A DNA stretch of 64,000 bases from Arbacia lixula (GCA_963669155.1 OZ022583.1:8589066-8653065); one strand, 5' to 3'; positions 12,258 to 25,464 are shown, numbered from the stretch's first letter. Notes: a model not told the origin generated them from the sequence alone. A program made the numbers and translations.

Positions 12258-13601
12258 TGGTTCGTTGGGGGGGATTACGCCATCCTCACCTGCAATGACC
12301 CCTCCCCCTTCCCCCTCCCGACAGATGAAGAAAAAGTGGGCAGAACCGACCGGATAGAAATAACCACATAAAACGATTCTGTAAAGCGCCAATTTGGACA
12401 CCATTCATTCTGGAAATGGCTTTTAAGTACCGGCTTTCATGAGAAAGCCTTTCAGAAAATCTTCGGAATCGTTGACTTTTTCTCTCGCAAAACCCAAAAC
12501 GTACCAAAAACAAAGCAAGGCGATATCTGAAAATCCTCTAAAAACATCCTTCTTGTAGATGGAAGTGTGGGAGAATCGGATGCAAACGACCGCTCCATAA
12601 AGATTTCCCACGAATAGGTTGGTCCTTGGATCGCGCATCTTTCGATCCCTTTTACGAGGAGGTGGTGTTAAAAAGCAGTTACATTTGATCGGGTAGAGAT
12701 GGAATATTCATCTTGGTAATGCTACGGTAACCCTGATATTTCTCCATCATTCACTACACTTGCAAATGATTTTCTTTTTGCAGAGCTATATCTTTGCACC
12801 GATCAGTGAGTTGAGTGTTGTCTTAAGGACATTGTCTTCATTGAAATGTATATCCTCCTGTATCTCGAATCGAATATTTTTAGCATGAGAAATTGCGAAG
12901 ATGATAATAACGAAGCATTTTGAAACTTGGAATTGAACTGTAAACAAAAGAGAGCACAATTGGTTTTAAAAAAGCGGACAGACACTATCAAAAGAGGGAA
13001 AAATTTTGAGGAATATACATAAAAAGTTATGTTTGATATAAAATGAATGTTTTTGATTATGGAAGGAAAGACGTTAACTCATAGAGGTGAACATGTTCTG
13101 GAGAAAGAGGAGGAAGAGGAGGAGAAGAAGGGGAAGAGCAGAGAGTGAGCAGGTGGAAAGGGCGACGATGCTCATAACACGCTCAACATTGCTCAACATT
13201 AAGTATGACACGAGGCAAAGAAAATAAGAAGGAGATGAACAATTAAATAAAAGAGAAAAACGGAGAAAAATTAAGAAGAAGAAAATATGTTGTAGTAGCA
13301 GCAGCATTGATATGAGAAATGAAAGGAAGTTCCGAGGTTGAAATTACGAGCGGACGTAGGAAGATAAAACAAAGATGAAAAAGAACATAGAAAATAAAAA
13401 GAAGGAGGTGAAACAGAACAAGTACGAACTAAAGATAAATTCATTGATAGCAGAGCGAAGTGAAAGAGAGACAAATTAAAGGGCATATACTGTACTGGGA
13501 GGGCAAAAAAGCCTTCAAAATGTAATTGTTAGCGATCTTCTTGCCAATGGTCTTAAATTCATGTGTTGTCTATTTTAGAAGCTTGCTGAAAGTTATTTGC
13601 T

Positions 13602-13723
13602 CTCAAATGATCTACATTTGGAGTAATGAGCGATTAAATCACAAATCCTCAAAATGTTCGGACCGAACATTTTGAGGATTTAATCATTAATCATTAATTA
13701 CTCCATATGTAAATCATTTAAGG
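13602..13723. repeat. Long near-perfect palindrome (MITE-like)
   Basis: The centre is a perfect inverted repeat with 19-bp arms (13643-13661 and 13663-13681) separated by one base. Outside it the match continues with small gaps: GATTAAATCAC pairs with AATCATTAATC-type sequence, and TCATTTGAG...ATTACTCC sequence is mirrored, giving arms of about 60 bp each. Such an extended hairpin is typical of a palindromic miniature inverted-repeat element or of a fold-back duplication. No protein and no clear target-site duplication is visible. Confidence 0.75.
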
Positions 13724-14802
13724 AAGTGAAATATGTGCCTTCGTGGTATTAAATTGTAATTCCAGTCATTTAGCTATGTTTCATTTGATTTGATTTGATT
13801 TATTTTTCCATGATAATCTTCAACAATGATGTACGATTGAATACAAGGAGTTAACAAGGTATAAACAAATATATATCAGGACAGTTCATCTTGAACTGGC
13901 AAACAAAATGAATTGTACAAATTATTATGGAGGGAAACCTAAAAAGGCATAGCCTGTAAGGTATAGGTTACCCATAGATGACGTAAAGGCCAAATGAATG
14001 TATGTATGAGGATTCCATTTAAAGAAATACAATCAAATATCATTATAACTATGGGTGTACCCCTCACTCCTATCACCATTGCTTTCTCCCCGTCTGTTTG
14101 CTGTATTAGTCTCTGTAAGTGCATTTCTCTTTCTTATCTTTAATTGCGCAAATCATGTTCTTCGTACATAATTTGCATCAACCGATCTCCTTCAGTGCTA
14201 AGCCAATTCCCGAGCTAAACACACTAATATTATATGACACTTACACTTGTAAAGCCGCTTTATTCATTTTTTTTTTTACAAAACCCCCCGCACAACCATT
14301 GTGCCATATACATTGTACAGAACAGATATTCGTGCATTCGCTACGTGCTACGTTCAGGAGCTTCGTGCAGCTCCACGTGACTAATCCTGAATAAATCATG
14401 GCTACTAACACAAATATGAATTTGACACAATTGTCCAGAAATATGGAACCTTTTTCATCACAGCATTATCTTCGTTTAAGTACGGATCAAAACGTGAATG
14501 TCTTCATCAATTCGCGTAATACTCATGTAAATAGTAAATAATCATAAATCATGTACCTTTGAGGTATTATTTCTCATACTTCCTTTCAAGTAATCATTGA
14601 GCTACGGCACGTTCGGCTGTAGTAGCAGGCTCTGGGTCATTACTGCGAGGAGGGTCTTCTGCCGTTTGCCCCCTGGACTACTTTAGACCACTTAGGAACG
14701 CCACTTCATCCAACAAGTTGCATTCGAGACACCCTCTGGTCAAGATGGTGTATCGAAATGGATCCTGGTTGTCTGAAATGACCCGTACCGACTTTTCAGA
14801 CT

Positions 14803-14921
14803 TACGCAGAGTTTGGCCAACTCGGTTTGAATAGGTAGCAGTATGGCGCATAGGTTTTGCTACCTGCTTGCCCAACAAAGCAACACCCGCCGTTGAAACC
14901 GAGTTGACCAAACTCTGTGTA
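14803..14921. repeat. Nested inverted repeat
   Basis: Left arm 14807-14828 (CAGAGTTTGG..AACTCGGTTT) pairs with right arm 14896-14917 with one mismatch in 22 bp. About four more bases pair on the outside with one more mismatch. Inside the loop GGTAGCA (14834-14840) pairs with TGCTACC (14858-14864), so the sequence can form a two-tier hairpin. It may be a small mobile-element relic or an RNA-forming hairpin. No coding capacity is seen. Confidence 0.75.
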
Positions 14922-15205
14922 TACATGGAGCTTTGACTTTTGAACTCGGGCGCCCCCATCCGTCGAAACAAGAGACCCGTTTTACCTGCTCTTTAACACA
15001 GCGAGGTGCGCAAGATAAGTGGGCGAGAACTGCTCCAACAATAAGGTACAATTACACACACTTAACTACTTCGCACCAATCACTGAACAACTAGTCGCCA
15101 CCTATTATACCTTTCATGAATAATGCATCAGAGGTGTAATAGGATTTCGTAAAGGAGGTGAACCATTGAAGTGTAAGAAGAACAGGGAAGAGAGACGGAG
15201 AAAGA

Positions 15206-15208
<3 letters not shown>

Positions 15209-15258
<50 letters not shown>
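15209..15258. repeat. (GA)n microsatellite
   Basis: About 24 GA units on the + strand inside a purine-rich stretch, followed by GGGTGAGGGAGGG. Confidence 0.92.
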
Positions 15259-15261
<3 letters not shown>

Positions 15262-15993
15262 GAGGGAGGGAAAAAACCCACAAAGCGATTCTATTCTTTC
15301 TTTCGAGCTGTATGCGCAGGCCCGTTTGACGCGCACACAATGAAAGGTGTCTGCTAGGCCGGCTGGTGCGTATTCACTGTAGGCCGATCTGGCGCCAAGC
15401 TACTGTAGTGTTTGTTTTGACGAAACAATAGCGACGCCCGCGCGGTAATAGCGTAGCGTGTGGCAGCGAAGGGGAGTTCATTACAAATAACATTCCAATT
15501 GTTATAATGAGTGCTTGAGTTGTGGATAAAGCCATTTAACACTCTGTCCTCTTTTATGGGGCCCTGTGCTTTGTTTGTGTAACAACGAGGTTTAGAGGGA
15601 GGACTTGTGGCGGGGAGGCTAATGCGATCAGATCGGGAGAAACGGGGACAATGGCCGGAGACATTTTCTCGCATTCTTCAGCGCTGTGAACAGAGATAGC
15701 CCACTTGGTTAAAGTGTGCATCAAATAGGAAGGGGGGAAGGGGACGGAGATGTAGGGTGTTCGAAAATTGGCCCGGCCGCAGAAGGGGGTGTTAGATGGA
15801 TAGCTTTTCAAAGTGATTGGTGACGTATCGTGGGGAGGACCGGAGACCCTCGATCAATTAAAGTCAACTTTTAGACCGGTAACAGCCACCAATTTATCTG
15901 GATAGAAACTTATCTATCTGCTGACATAAGAAGAAAGAGAAGACACTGTACCTTCCCTGTGGCATGTTTATGATTGCACAAAAAGCAGATATA

Positions 15994-15999
<6 letters not shown>

Positions 16000-16039
<40 letters not shown>

Positions 16040-16269
16040 ATTGAGAAACAGCATTGTTACTTTTAAGAAGAATCTGACTTTTCAGGAAACGGTACACTTT
16101 GGCTAATAACGACGTATTGATCAATCAGATGGCGGAGAGAAGTCAACTCAACTCATGCTGGCGTTTCTGTTAATTGCTAAAAGAGATATGAGACACATCA
16201 AATGAGGGAAAGAGAGAATCCTGAAGAAAATAAAGACATAGAGGAAGAAAGAGAGAGAGAGAGAGAGAG
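16000..16269. repeat. Two (GA)n tracts
   Basis: A 35-base GA run at 16000-16034 and a shorter one at about 16251-16269, with ordinary AT-rich sequence between them. Confidence 0.88.
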
Positions 16270-17040
16270 GTTGTCTGGTATAAGAACAACGTTCAATTTG
16301 CTTTGGTTGATAATCAAGGATGAACAAAACCACATCGCTCTTTAAATGTCTTCGGTAACACAGCTAAAACACATCCCCATAAAAAATAAACTATGTTTGA
16401 AGTGATAGCGGACGAAATAAAATCTCTCTGTGGAGCACCAAGGAGCAACAACCTCAGGAAAATACCTTGTTATTAAAAAGTGATGTCCCCCAAGAAAAGA
16501 AAAACATGAGGGGGGGGGGGGTAAAGAATACATAACATAGCTTTTCGCCTCCCCAAATGTATGCAAAGTCAAATTATGAGCCAAAACAAATAACGAGTGT
16601 GATTATGTCATATTGTTTTGTATTTTGTATTTTAATAAGTTATGGTCAGGTTTATATTTACCATTACCAATGTCAATTGAAACTACATTTATATATATGC
16701 TGTAATGCGCTGAGTATTGGAACACTTATAAAGAGTCATCTCTTTGCATGATAACATATTTCTTTACATTTTGCCCTTCAGGTTCAGCTTTTTCCCCCTT
16801 CAAATGCAAAATTAAAGTTCTAGCTTAGCAATCATAATTATTTACCCTTTTTCCGTATAATCATATAAACTTAACATCAAAATGCCTGCATACAACAGTG
16901 ATCTGATTGCGTTTATCAGAAATGACATTATCAGTAAAAGCAGAATTTACATTTCCCAGTCACCATTCATTTTCGTATCACCAAGATCACTGGACACTAT
17001 TTAACTCGTATTTCTGTGCCATGTTTGACTTTATTCACAG

Positions 17041-17095
17041 GTAATACACATAATTCCTATAGGACAGCATTTTATCTGTGACTCAAATTGTTAAA
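17041..17095. repeat. Dispersed copy of the 8-kb array unit
   Basis: GTAATACACATAATTCCTATAGGACAGCATTTTATCTG...TTGTTAAAATC follows the consensus of the units at 7943-8232 (TAATACAC, TTCCTATA, AGCATTTT, TCTG, GTTAA). It stands alone here. Confidence 0.55.
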
Positions 17096-20000
17096 ATCAC
17101 ATTCTTCTGAGTTGATCTCATTTTATATTTTTTAAACACCACAAATTGCTTCAGCATAAACTGCTCTTTTCCAATTTCGTGTGAAAGCTCAAAAAAGACC
17201 CCAACCATTTCTACTACATGAGTTAAAACGAAGAAAACGCGACTAAATAATGATGATTAAAATTATGGTTATAAAAAACAAAATTGATTGATGATGATGA
17301 TGATAAGGTATCAAAGTATATCAAGCATTTGTATTTTTCTATAATCATATATGCGTGTTCACTACATGCATTTCTTATATAAGATATAGAGCACACGTTT
17401 ACTTTTCTTTTCCATCTAATTATATACAGAGAATGACGGCCTTGCCCATCGTGCCTCGGTAGACAACCTTTACTCTTTAGTGCTTTCTGCAACCTTTCCT
17501 CGAACTCATTTATATGAAGAAGAAGGACATTTATCTTCAAGGCTTACCGTTCTTACGCCCAATCATGCCTATATCTTCCCTCCCTGATCTATTGATGAAT
17601 TAAAGAAAACATTAGTCCAACTTAATGGGCGGGCAAGGGGGCGGTAGGATACGCCTTTCACTTATACCATCTCCTTTTCTTGTCTTTCTTGTCTTTGTCT
17701 TTGATTGTGTCTCTCGCGTTCTTTCTCCAATTCCATCGGGAATTTCTTTTGGGGGAGCAGCATCCCTTTGTGTGTGTCTATCTTAAAGAAGAAGATGGCA
17801 CCACCACAGACAACATGAAGCTTCGAAAGTCCCGCGTTATTTATGACACCAATCCCGTAATATGTAATACTAACCGCTTCGGATATGTCGATGGGGATTG
17901 TGGGGTTGTATGGAGAGGATCAGGGACCATGAAAGGAACGGTGACCAAGATAAATAGCAGCCTAGCGCTGCAAACTGATGCCGCCTGTCAGAATAGGATG
18001 CAGGCAAAAGAATTAATGATAATTGCCCATTGCTCGCCCCTTTTCTCTTTTTAATGAGAACTTTCGACGTTGATGTCTTATTCTGTAGCAAAATCCAGCC
18101 TCGACAGCTCATTTGTCTTCCGTTCTTTTCGTCGAGGTTTGTGTGATTCCATACCATTAGGGAATTATCATTATTTCTAGGGCTTAATACAATGGAACGA
18201 GGCGGGCTTGACCATAAAAATCGCGGCAGAAGACATCTAAAAGTAATTGTCATGAATAATGTTTGCAGCACTGCCTTTGTCTGTCATTTTACCGCCATTT
18301 TCAGGACTGGAGGCTTCCGGATTACACGACAAGACTAAAGCTGCAGAAGACTATCACTTCGTGTTAGTTTTTCCACAGAAATGTGAACATTATGGCATGT
18401 GCGTGTGATATATATATGTTTCATGACAATTCGTTATGTCTTATGTCATGCTTTTATATTCAAAGAACCAAATTAGTGACAAAAACAATATTTGTAGTCG
18501 GGTTTCAGTTACTACAATGGTACCTTATATGGAAATCCTGGTAACCCTATAGATTTTGAAAGCGTGCAACTAAAGCGAAATACGTGCACACTGTAAACGG
18601 AACAGAGAGAAAGAGAGAGAAGAGAGAGAGAGAGATAGAGAGATAGAGTTACCATTAGTAACGTATTGTTTGGAAGACGCATGTTATCATATAAATACAT
18701 AATGAAAATGGTATATTAGGAAATGCGACGCGTCAACGTGCACTTACCACCTTTTCGAAAAATGAGAGCGTGTCCATATATCAAAAAGTCACGTTTTAAA
18801 ACTGAAGTAGTTCGAATCGGTCCTGACTGCCTGACAATGTCCCAACACCTGTCTGTCTTCTTAAACCAGATGATCACAACTTTGATTGCAGTACAGGAGG
18901 AACTTTTCGTCATAGTGGACCACATGATAATGCTCTTCGTAAACCAATTTTTTTTTGCAGTTAGCAGTTGACAATAATATAATTTGTGTTTTGTTGGAAC
19001 ACTATGCATACGAATGTGGTTATTTAAACGAAAACGAATCCATGATACTAAGTTACATTTTATAAAAGCAGAACAAATCAGAAATTAAATTGGCCGAATT
19101 TTGAGAAATATGATACCTACATGTATCAAAAGGAAGTTGTGACGTTTGAACTATCATGATTACTAAGCACTGGATTATGATCATTAAACACCATTGGTTG
19201 GTTGCCATGGTTATCACGCGCTGTGTTCGTTCATTGTTCTTGTGTTCATGCACTATGCTTTAAAAGAATAGATAATACTCAAAACATCACGTGTCAAACC
19301 TTGGGTATACAGAGCAATCTTACAGAGGCAGTGATTTAGATTCTGAAAAACAAACAGCTTCCATGCTAAATGACTGATTTTTCTCAAATCTCTTTCAACA
19401 TCTGTCGCTCTGATTTTCTGCTGCTTTTTCAATTCGACGTATCATCAGAGTTCAATTTCACGCATTTTACACGAATATCCATGCATACCTCTTCCACAAT
19501 AAAATTATTCTTATCACCAGTCTATGATTACAACGGACTAGTACTCAGACAGCGTTTGCATTTCATGTATATGTGGTCTCCAACTTCCATGATAATAATA
19601 AAGAGTTCCTTCTTCATTTGTTTCAGAAGACAAATAGGTGTATGCATGCTGTTTTTCTTTTTAGAAAAAAACTAGGGCAAGCTAATAATATTATCTGATT
19701 CTCCTTTAAACTTGTTTATCAATTTAATCAAGATGATTAAGCTGCTGTTGAGATGAACGTCACGCCAAAACACACATCTGTTAAATACACCTGAACTACC
19801 TGCTTAGATTAGTGACTGTATATATTTTAGGTTGGTGTTTGAGTGACAAGTGAAAAACAATCCCACACTCTCTCACGCTCAAGTCCATATAAACAATACT
19901 CACCTACACACACATACACACATACACACACATACACACAAACAAACAAGCACACACACATGCAGAGGGGGAAAAGGCGAACTAAGAACATGAACAATAG

Positions 20001-20310
20001 AAATGTCAATGCCAGCATTAGCATATTACATTACCTGACAGACTCTGGGAATCGTGTAATACAAAAATACCCTCAAATCGGCGCCGTTGGAGAGAATGGG
20101 AAAGAAAAAGCAGACAATCAACAGCGTGAGCAACAAAAGGCGACTTCTCGATTTTGTGTCACTTCACACGTTGTTGTGAAGCGGAGGCGCGAAGAGCGAG
20201 TCAACATGTACCGTTAATGTGTGTCTGTCAAACATTCAGGACGTCTACGAGTGTTTGTATCATTCTCTGACTTAATCCACTGCCCTCTTCTCCTGTCTCC
20301 CTCCCATTCT

Positions 20311-20311
20311 C

Positions 20312-20343
<32 letters not shown>

Positions 20344-20460
20344 CCTCTTTCTCTCTCTCTCTCCTCTCTCTCTCCTCCCTCTCTCTTTCTATCCCTCTCT
20401 CTCCTCACCCTCTCTCTTGCTATCCCTTTCTCTCTCTCTCTTTTTTTCTCTCTCTCACTG

Positions 20461-20521
<61 letters not shown>
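20311..20521. repeat. (TCTG)n-(CT)n-(TA)n compound microsatellite
   Basis: TCTG repeats near 20311-20330 are followed by interrupted CT-rich DNA, a pure (CT)n at about 20467-20500 and (TA)n at about 20501-20521. A CA-rich patch follows at about 20582-20618. Confidence 0.92.
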
Positions 20522-20831
20522 CCTCTCTTTCTCTCCCTCTATATTTCTCTATACATGCATACATAATTTCCATCCCTTATATCACACACACACATACACG
20601 CACACACATATACACATACCCTCTCTTTTTCAAATGTAGACACGCGCTAAATCATGACGCAGTCACTTGTCTAGGGGAACAGTCGGGTGTCATCGCGTCA
20701 TCAAGGGGGTAATTATTTCACCCCTCTTCGCCTCCTCCTCCTCCCCCTCCTCCTCACCCATCCAGACTCTCTACTAGTATGTGTCAGCTTCCTCATTCAG
20801 TGCTACGTGGTGTCGGACCAGCTTATATCTT

Positions 20832-20864
20832 CATGATCTTGGCGCCGCTGCCAACAAGATCATG
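20832..20864. repeat. Perfect 10-bp inverted repeat
   Basis: CATGATCTTG (20832-20841) and CAAGATCATG (20855-20864) flank a 13-base GC-rich loop. About 50 bases downstream an imperfect direct repeat begins (GTTACGATTGAT...TCGCGAGTC and GTTACAATTGAT...TCGCAAGTC). Confidence 0.7.
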
Positions 20865-22479
20865 TGTGGCTGTTCTTGAAGTAGTCTTCTGGGTCACGTC
20901 GTACGAAGAGTTACGATTGATTTGAATGGATCGCGAGTCCTATCCCCTTCATCCATTGTACACAGTTACAATTGATATCAATCGCAAGTCAAGTTGCGAT
21001 CAAGCGGAAATCTTTATAAGACAGGACCAATGTTTAACCGCATAAGATTGTCATTGCAAAGTGAGGACGTGTTGTTCAAACAAGCATTCCGCTACACATC
21101 TGAAAAAAAATGATACCACGCAGAGCAATTGGCGATGGAACTGGTTCTGTTAAAAAATACCCAGTTGGTCAAACGTCGTAAGTAACTTCTTTCTGGCTCA
21201 ACTCGAACTCTTATCGAGCAGCTAGTGACCCCTCTTTTATCATCAATTTTGCGATTTGATGTAACTAGATATAGAAGTACAGGTGAAAAGTTGTGTGTAT
21301 TCTTTGTTATGAAAAAGAAATTCTAGTTCTTTGTCCTGATGACGATCAGAAACTTTCCTAACTTGTCCATAATTATTTAATGACAAATGCTACAAAATAC
21401 CACACTGATCATCTCGTGTGACCCCTTGCTGACTGGTGTGTCGCCGTAGGGCCTCACGGGGGTGTCAGTCTGCACTATTTAGTGGGAGGGGAACAACAAG
21501 GGGGGCAGCGAGGTGTGAAAACGGTCTTATGACTAAAGAGTTGTGAAAAGTGCGCATCGAAAAGTGAGAGTAAATCGTCCACGTTTGTTTGGTGTCTCGT
21601 ATTGTTGTTCAATGCGCGAGGGTTCTTGACTCGAGCGTAAAGCACTCCTCGGAATGGTAGACCCCTACTCGAAGCTAAAAGCGTCGAAACAAGCAAACTC
21701 TATCGTGTTTGTCTCACCGTGCGTTGGTCAAGAGCACTTACTAGACCAGTGGCTATACAGGTGCGAGGTTACGGAATTATCTTCTATCCGAAAATAAGTG
21801 AAAGGGTTATTCTTCAAATACAAGGACGGCGCATTGGAATTCAAGGTTCTGTCACCATTCACGGCGTAACGTACTGTAAGTCATCATGTTGTTCTGTTGT
21901 TAGCAGGTTTCAATCTTATTTATCACAGCAGTTCTGCATATTTCACAATCGCAAAATGTCCTCGTATTTAATGTTTCAAATGTTAGGGATCTCCCCTTAA
22001 ACACCCCCGTTGATTGCAATCAATCGTTATTTCACTCTGCTTTGGTGTGAAACCACACATTACGTTATGAGTCATTAATGTCGATAATCGGATGTAGGGC
22101 AAGCACAAAGCGGTAATCAGGAAAATCGTATCATAAAAGATCCACGTGATTTTTTTAACGCAACTAGGTAAATATAAAAAGTCTACCCTTTTTTAATATC
22201 ATCATATTATGAATAACATGTTTATTTTGAATAACACCAGCTTTGCTTCAAAACGCAATAATCCTATTTCTACATTGTATCACTTATATATGTCATGATA
22301 ACTTTCAGGTTTAATCAGCGGCATGTTTTGTTTTGAAGCCATTGTGGCTGGAAATTAATTGCGTTCCTAGTTACATTTCGCAGCAGGTACGTAATTTAAT
22401 CAACCATGGCACGTCGGCCTACGTATATCACTTTGCAATGAAGAACATTTTCACTCTTAACATTCTGGAACACATGGGG

Positions 22480-22633
22480 TGGTATTCTGAAAAAAACCTT
22501 AAATCCCAAATTCTCTTACATTTAGTATTTATTCTCTTACAAAAGCTGTGCCAATATGCCATTCACATGAAAGGGATCGTACGAGACTTAGGTCGAAACT
22601 TAAGTCAAAACTTAAGTTCATTTCAGAATACCA
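22480..22633. mobile_element. Possible short MITE with TGGTATTCTGAAA ends
   Basis: TGGTATTCTGAAA at 22480-22492 is exactly mirrored by TTTCAGAATACCA at 22621-22633, bounding a 154-bp segment. Just inside, AACCTTAAATC on the left resembles, in inverted order, the tandem AACTTAAGTC/AACTTAAGTT on the right. Length, matched ends and lack of coding capacity fit a non-autonomous DNA transposon. I see no clear target-site duplication and cannot name a superfamily. Confidence 0.55.
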
Positions 22634-23867
22634 TCTGGAAAACAAATGAATTCAACAAGTCATGAACATGATGCCCATCCATTTTGTCACGTAGTATGTA
22701 TCTTAAAATATGACACTCGCGTTGGGTTAATCTAGACTCCCGTCAGCATCCCCCACCGAAACTGGCATTTTCGTGGCCCGTGACAAAGAATTATGATCCA
22801 TGAATGCGATCCCGATTATTATTATCTTCCCAAACTTATCGTATAACACCTGTACATTGCTAATAAATGTAAAATGAGCCGTGGACCTATTCCGACTGAA
22901 TGAGATGCTCGTGGTATTGAAATTTACCACAAATTGTGTCAGATTGTGGTAACAAAATACCCTAATTTGTGATCGTTCGTGAGCGTCTGCTTAAGATAAA
23001 ATCATCACCCCCTGACCCTAACACAATTCTAAGAAATGTTTTTATTGAGATGTTAAAATCTGATAAGGCATTAATGAACATGTGTCAGGATATGGAAGAA
23101 TAATCATTACAACAATTATTGTATGTCGTGGAACAATAGTGGGTGTGTAATTACTAGGTATACAGTCTTATTTCTGTTCTTTTTTTTTAAAGCAAAGTCA
23201 GCAAAATACCGACGTAAAATGTATCGAAGTATGATGGTATCGTAGAGACAGTAGCTTCTATCTCACGATAGAGGTGAAGCTTAAACTTAGCTGAGTATGG
23301 ATGTATATAAAGCCTTTTATCGGCTCGACAAAAGAAAAAGAAATGGAAAAAGAGAGTTCCAGGTTTGACATCCGGGATTTTCTCCACCGACGTGGGCATT
23401 TCCAAAGTGCAATTGCATACCGACCGGGGCAGTTTAGGAATGGTTTAGGGGTGTGAAGAGAGGCGGCTCGGCGCATAAAAAGCCCCATTGAAATCGAAAT
23501 GGGTTCTAAACACACGGAGTGCTATAAGCTGCTAAGCGATCACTACCAATTACCGCAACATTTTACACTTTCTACCGCTCACCCCGGGCTGCGCGCGACA
23601 GATTGGCGACATACAGCTTTCCCGATCGAAATTCTATTACACCTATAAAATAGGGAGAGAAAAGGCGTTGGGGATTTAAGAATAGCAAAAACCCTCGGAC
23701 TATAGGAGACTCCTTTGAGCGCCAATCGCCCGTGGATTGTCGGGGCGGAAAGTAGCCCTTACTTAAACTAACCCCCGGAAAATGAAGTGTCGACGACTTA
23801 AGTTGAAAAGGCGTGTCTGGTAGGCGGCTTGAAACAATACGGATTACGGAGGGGGTTAAAGGGGCAA

Positions 23868-23880
23868 AGAGAGAGAGACA

Positions 23881-23958
<78 letters not shown>

Positions 23959-24044
23959 AAATGAAAGCAATTCGTCCACACACTGCTACCTTCCACCTCC
24001 ACCTCCACCTTCACCACCACCACCACCACCACTACTACCACCAC
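23868..24044. repeat. (GA)n tract followed by (CAC)n
   Basis: A long GA tract (23868-23956) with a few GACA and GGA interruptions is followed, after 35 bases, by CCACCT/CAC triplets to about 24044. Open frames on both strands here are repeat translations. Confidence 0.92.
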
Positions 24045-24152
24045 TGACGGTGTTTGTAACGAGAATTAATCATCCAATGCGCTGGCTGGCGCCAAGCGGG
24101 TTTGGTCGCCGGGAAACCTGAATAGGTAGCCGTGGCCAACACAATACCGCTT

Positions 24153-24493
24153 TCACACCTCACGTGTTCTCTACAGCGCTTATTAATTATGTTAACACTT
24201 CGGCAAGTCAACAACAATTATCTGCGTAATGCGAGTAGAAAAGGGGCGGGGCTTCACCGAGGTTTATCCACGTCAATCAATGGATACATGGCCATATCTT
24301 TTCTCACGAAAATTCATCTATATGTTTATTTTTTTGTTGTTGTGGGAGTACGTAGACGGCGTGACGTGTCATCGTCACCGCAATTAAAGTGCGATAAATA
24401 AAGGTCTGTGAGACGTAGGTGTGACTGGATTATGCGGAAGAGGAGTAGAATGAGGATAAGGAGGATAATCAGAGAGGGAGAGAAAGAGAGAGG

Positions 24494-24550
<57 letters not shown>

Positions 24551-24706
24551 GGGGGGGGGATGGAAGACAGCAACAGAAATATGCGAGCAATCCTTTATAT
24601 TGTTATAGGAAACTCCTGGAGGAGAGATCGGGGTAGGGTCGGCGGTGTCGCGACGCAGCCGCGGGTTTGGGGGCAGTGAATTGGGACGTGTGAGGGGAGG
24701 GTGTGA
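24153..24706. promoter_or_regulatory. Group of T-box half-sites upstream of the T-box gene
   Basis: Three T-half-sites fall within about 550 bases: TCACACCT at 24153-24160 (directly followed by the E-box CACGTG), AGGTGTGA at 24417-24424, and GGGTGTGA at 24699-24706. Another, AGGTGTGAAA, lies at 21511-21520. The family binds AGGTGTGA-type half-sites and Tbx2/3 proteins are mainly repressors, so autoregulation or cross-regulation is a fair hypothesis. It is inferred from motif matches only. Confidence 0.35.
24474..24559. repeat. (GA)n-(G)11 compound tract
   Basis: GA units to 24547, then AAG and an 11-base G run at 24549-24559. Confidence 0.92.
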
Positions 24707-25464
24707 ATTGCCTTTTAGTCTGATTCTAAGCACACAAACAAGAGAGTAGGTGCCAGTGTGGGTAGTCAATCGGATCAACCCTCATCAGGCTTTAACTGGC
24801 CCGGAAACTCCAAATCAATAACATCGATAATAATGGCGTCCGGCGATGTAAAGGGCTGGCAAATTGCTGTAACTGCCACAGAGTAAGGACAAAACGGAGC
24901 TATGGCTTGCTCTTTATTGCATGACATTGATTGAAACACTGGGCAGAGGCGTCGCCTTTTTTTTTTTGCAACTGTAGATGCCAAACAGAGACAGAATGAG
25001 AGATCAAAAATATGATTATGAGTTTGATCTAGAAGGAGAGACAAGGTTTAGCGGCTGAGCAGTCATACAACTGTTTGCCTTTTCGCTGTTTGCAGATCAG
25101 CGATGCAGGCGGGTTGCACGCAACCACTGACCGCTAAATAGAAAGAGCGCCCGCATGCTTTCAAACCGCGTCAACTCGTGTCTGTCTCAAAATGCACGGG
25201 TATCCGTTCAGAGCGTGCATAGCTACTCATCAGTACAGCACCACTTATATCGTACAATTCGCTCTCGCGTTCAGGTTGATTTTAACGCACAGAAAGGAGG
25301 TGAGGATCAGCTTATACCTCCTCGACTGGCTGTCAGTTATCACTACCCGTTTGTCTCCAGCTTTATAGCAGACAACATGCTATGAATACGTGCCCGTGAG
25401 GCGGAACGGGGTTTGGATGGGGGTGTATGTAGGCGAAGACTACTACCCTCCCCTCCTGCCTCGA

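Larger units (their letters stand above)
9301..20220. other. Upstream intergenic DNA, no gene seen
   Basis: Repeat-rich, mostly AT-leaning DNA with no supported gene. It holds CT, GA, CA and TG microsatellites, two strong palindromic repeats (13.6 and 14.8 kb), a CATGGCAAC inverted pair at 10.3 kb and a CA-rich block near 19.90-19.95 kb. A 124-codon + frame ending at 18054 has a hydrophobic N-terminus but opens with TTG, has no recognised domain and has no visible splice partners, so I do not call it a gene. Confidence 0.55.

Noticed and set aside
17680..18054. 124-codon + frame with a hydrophobic N-terminus resembling a signal peptide
   Set aside because: It begins at TTG with no ATG near the N-terminus, has no recognised domain and no splice partners. 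The hydrophobic start comes from a CTTGTCTTT-rich stretch.
18790..18830. GTTCGAATC resembling a tRNA B-box
   Set aside because: No A-box, cloverleaf or acceptor stem can be formed around it.
22333..22665. 110-codon + frame
   Set aside because: It opens at TTG and most of its second half lies within the candidate inverted-repeat element, so it is likely chance.
23572..24121. Several long frames on both strands
   Set aside because: They are translations of the (GA)n and (CAC)n repeats.
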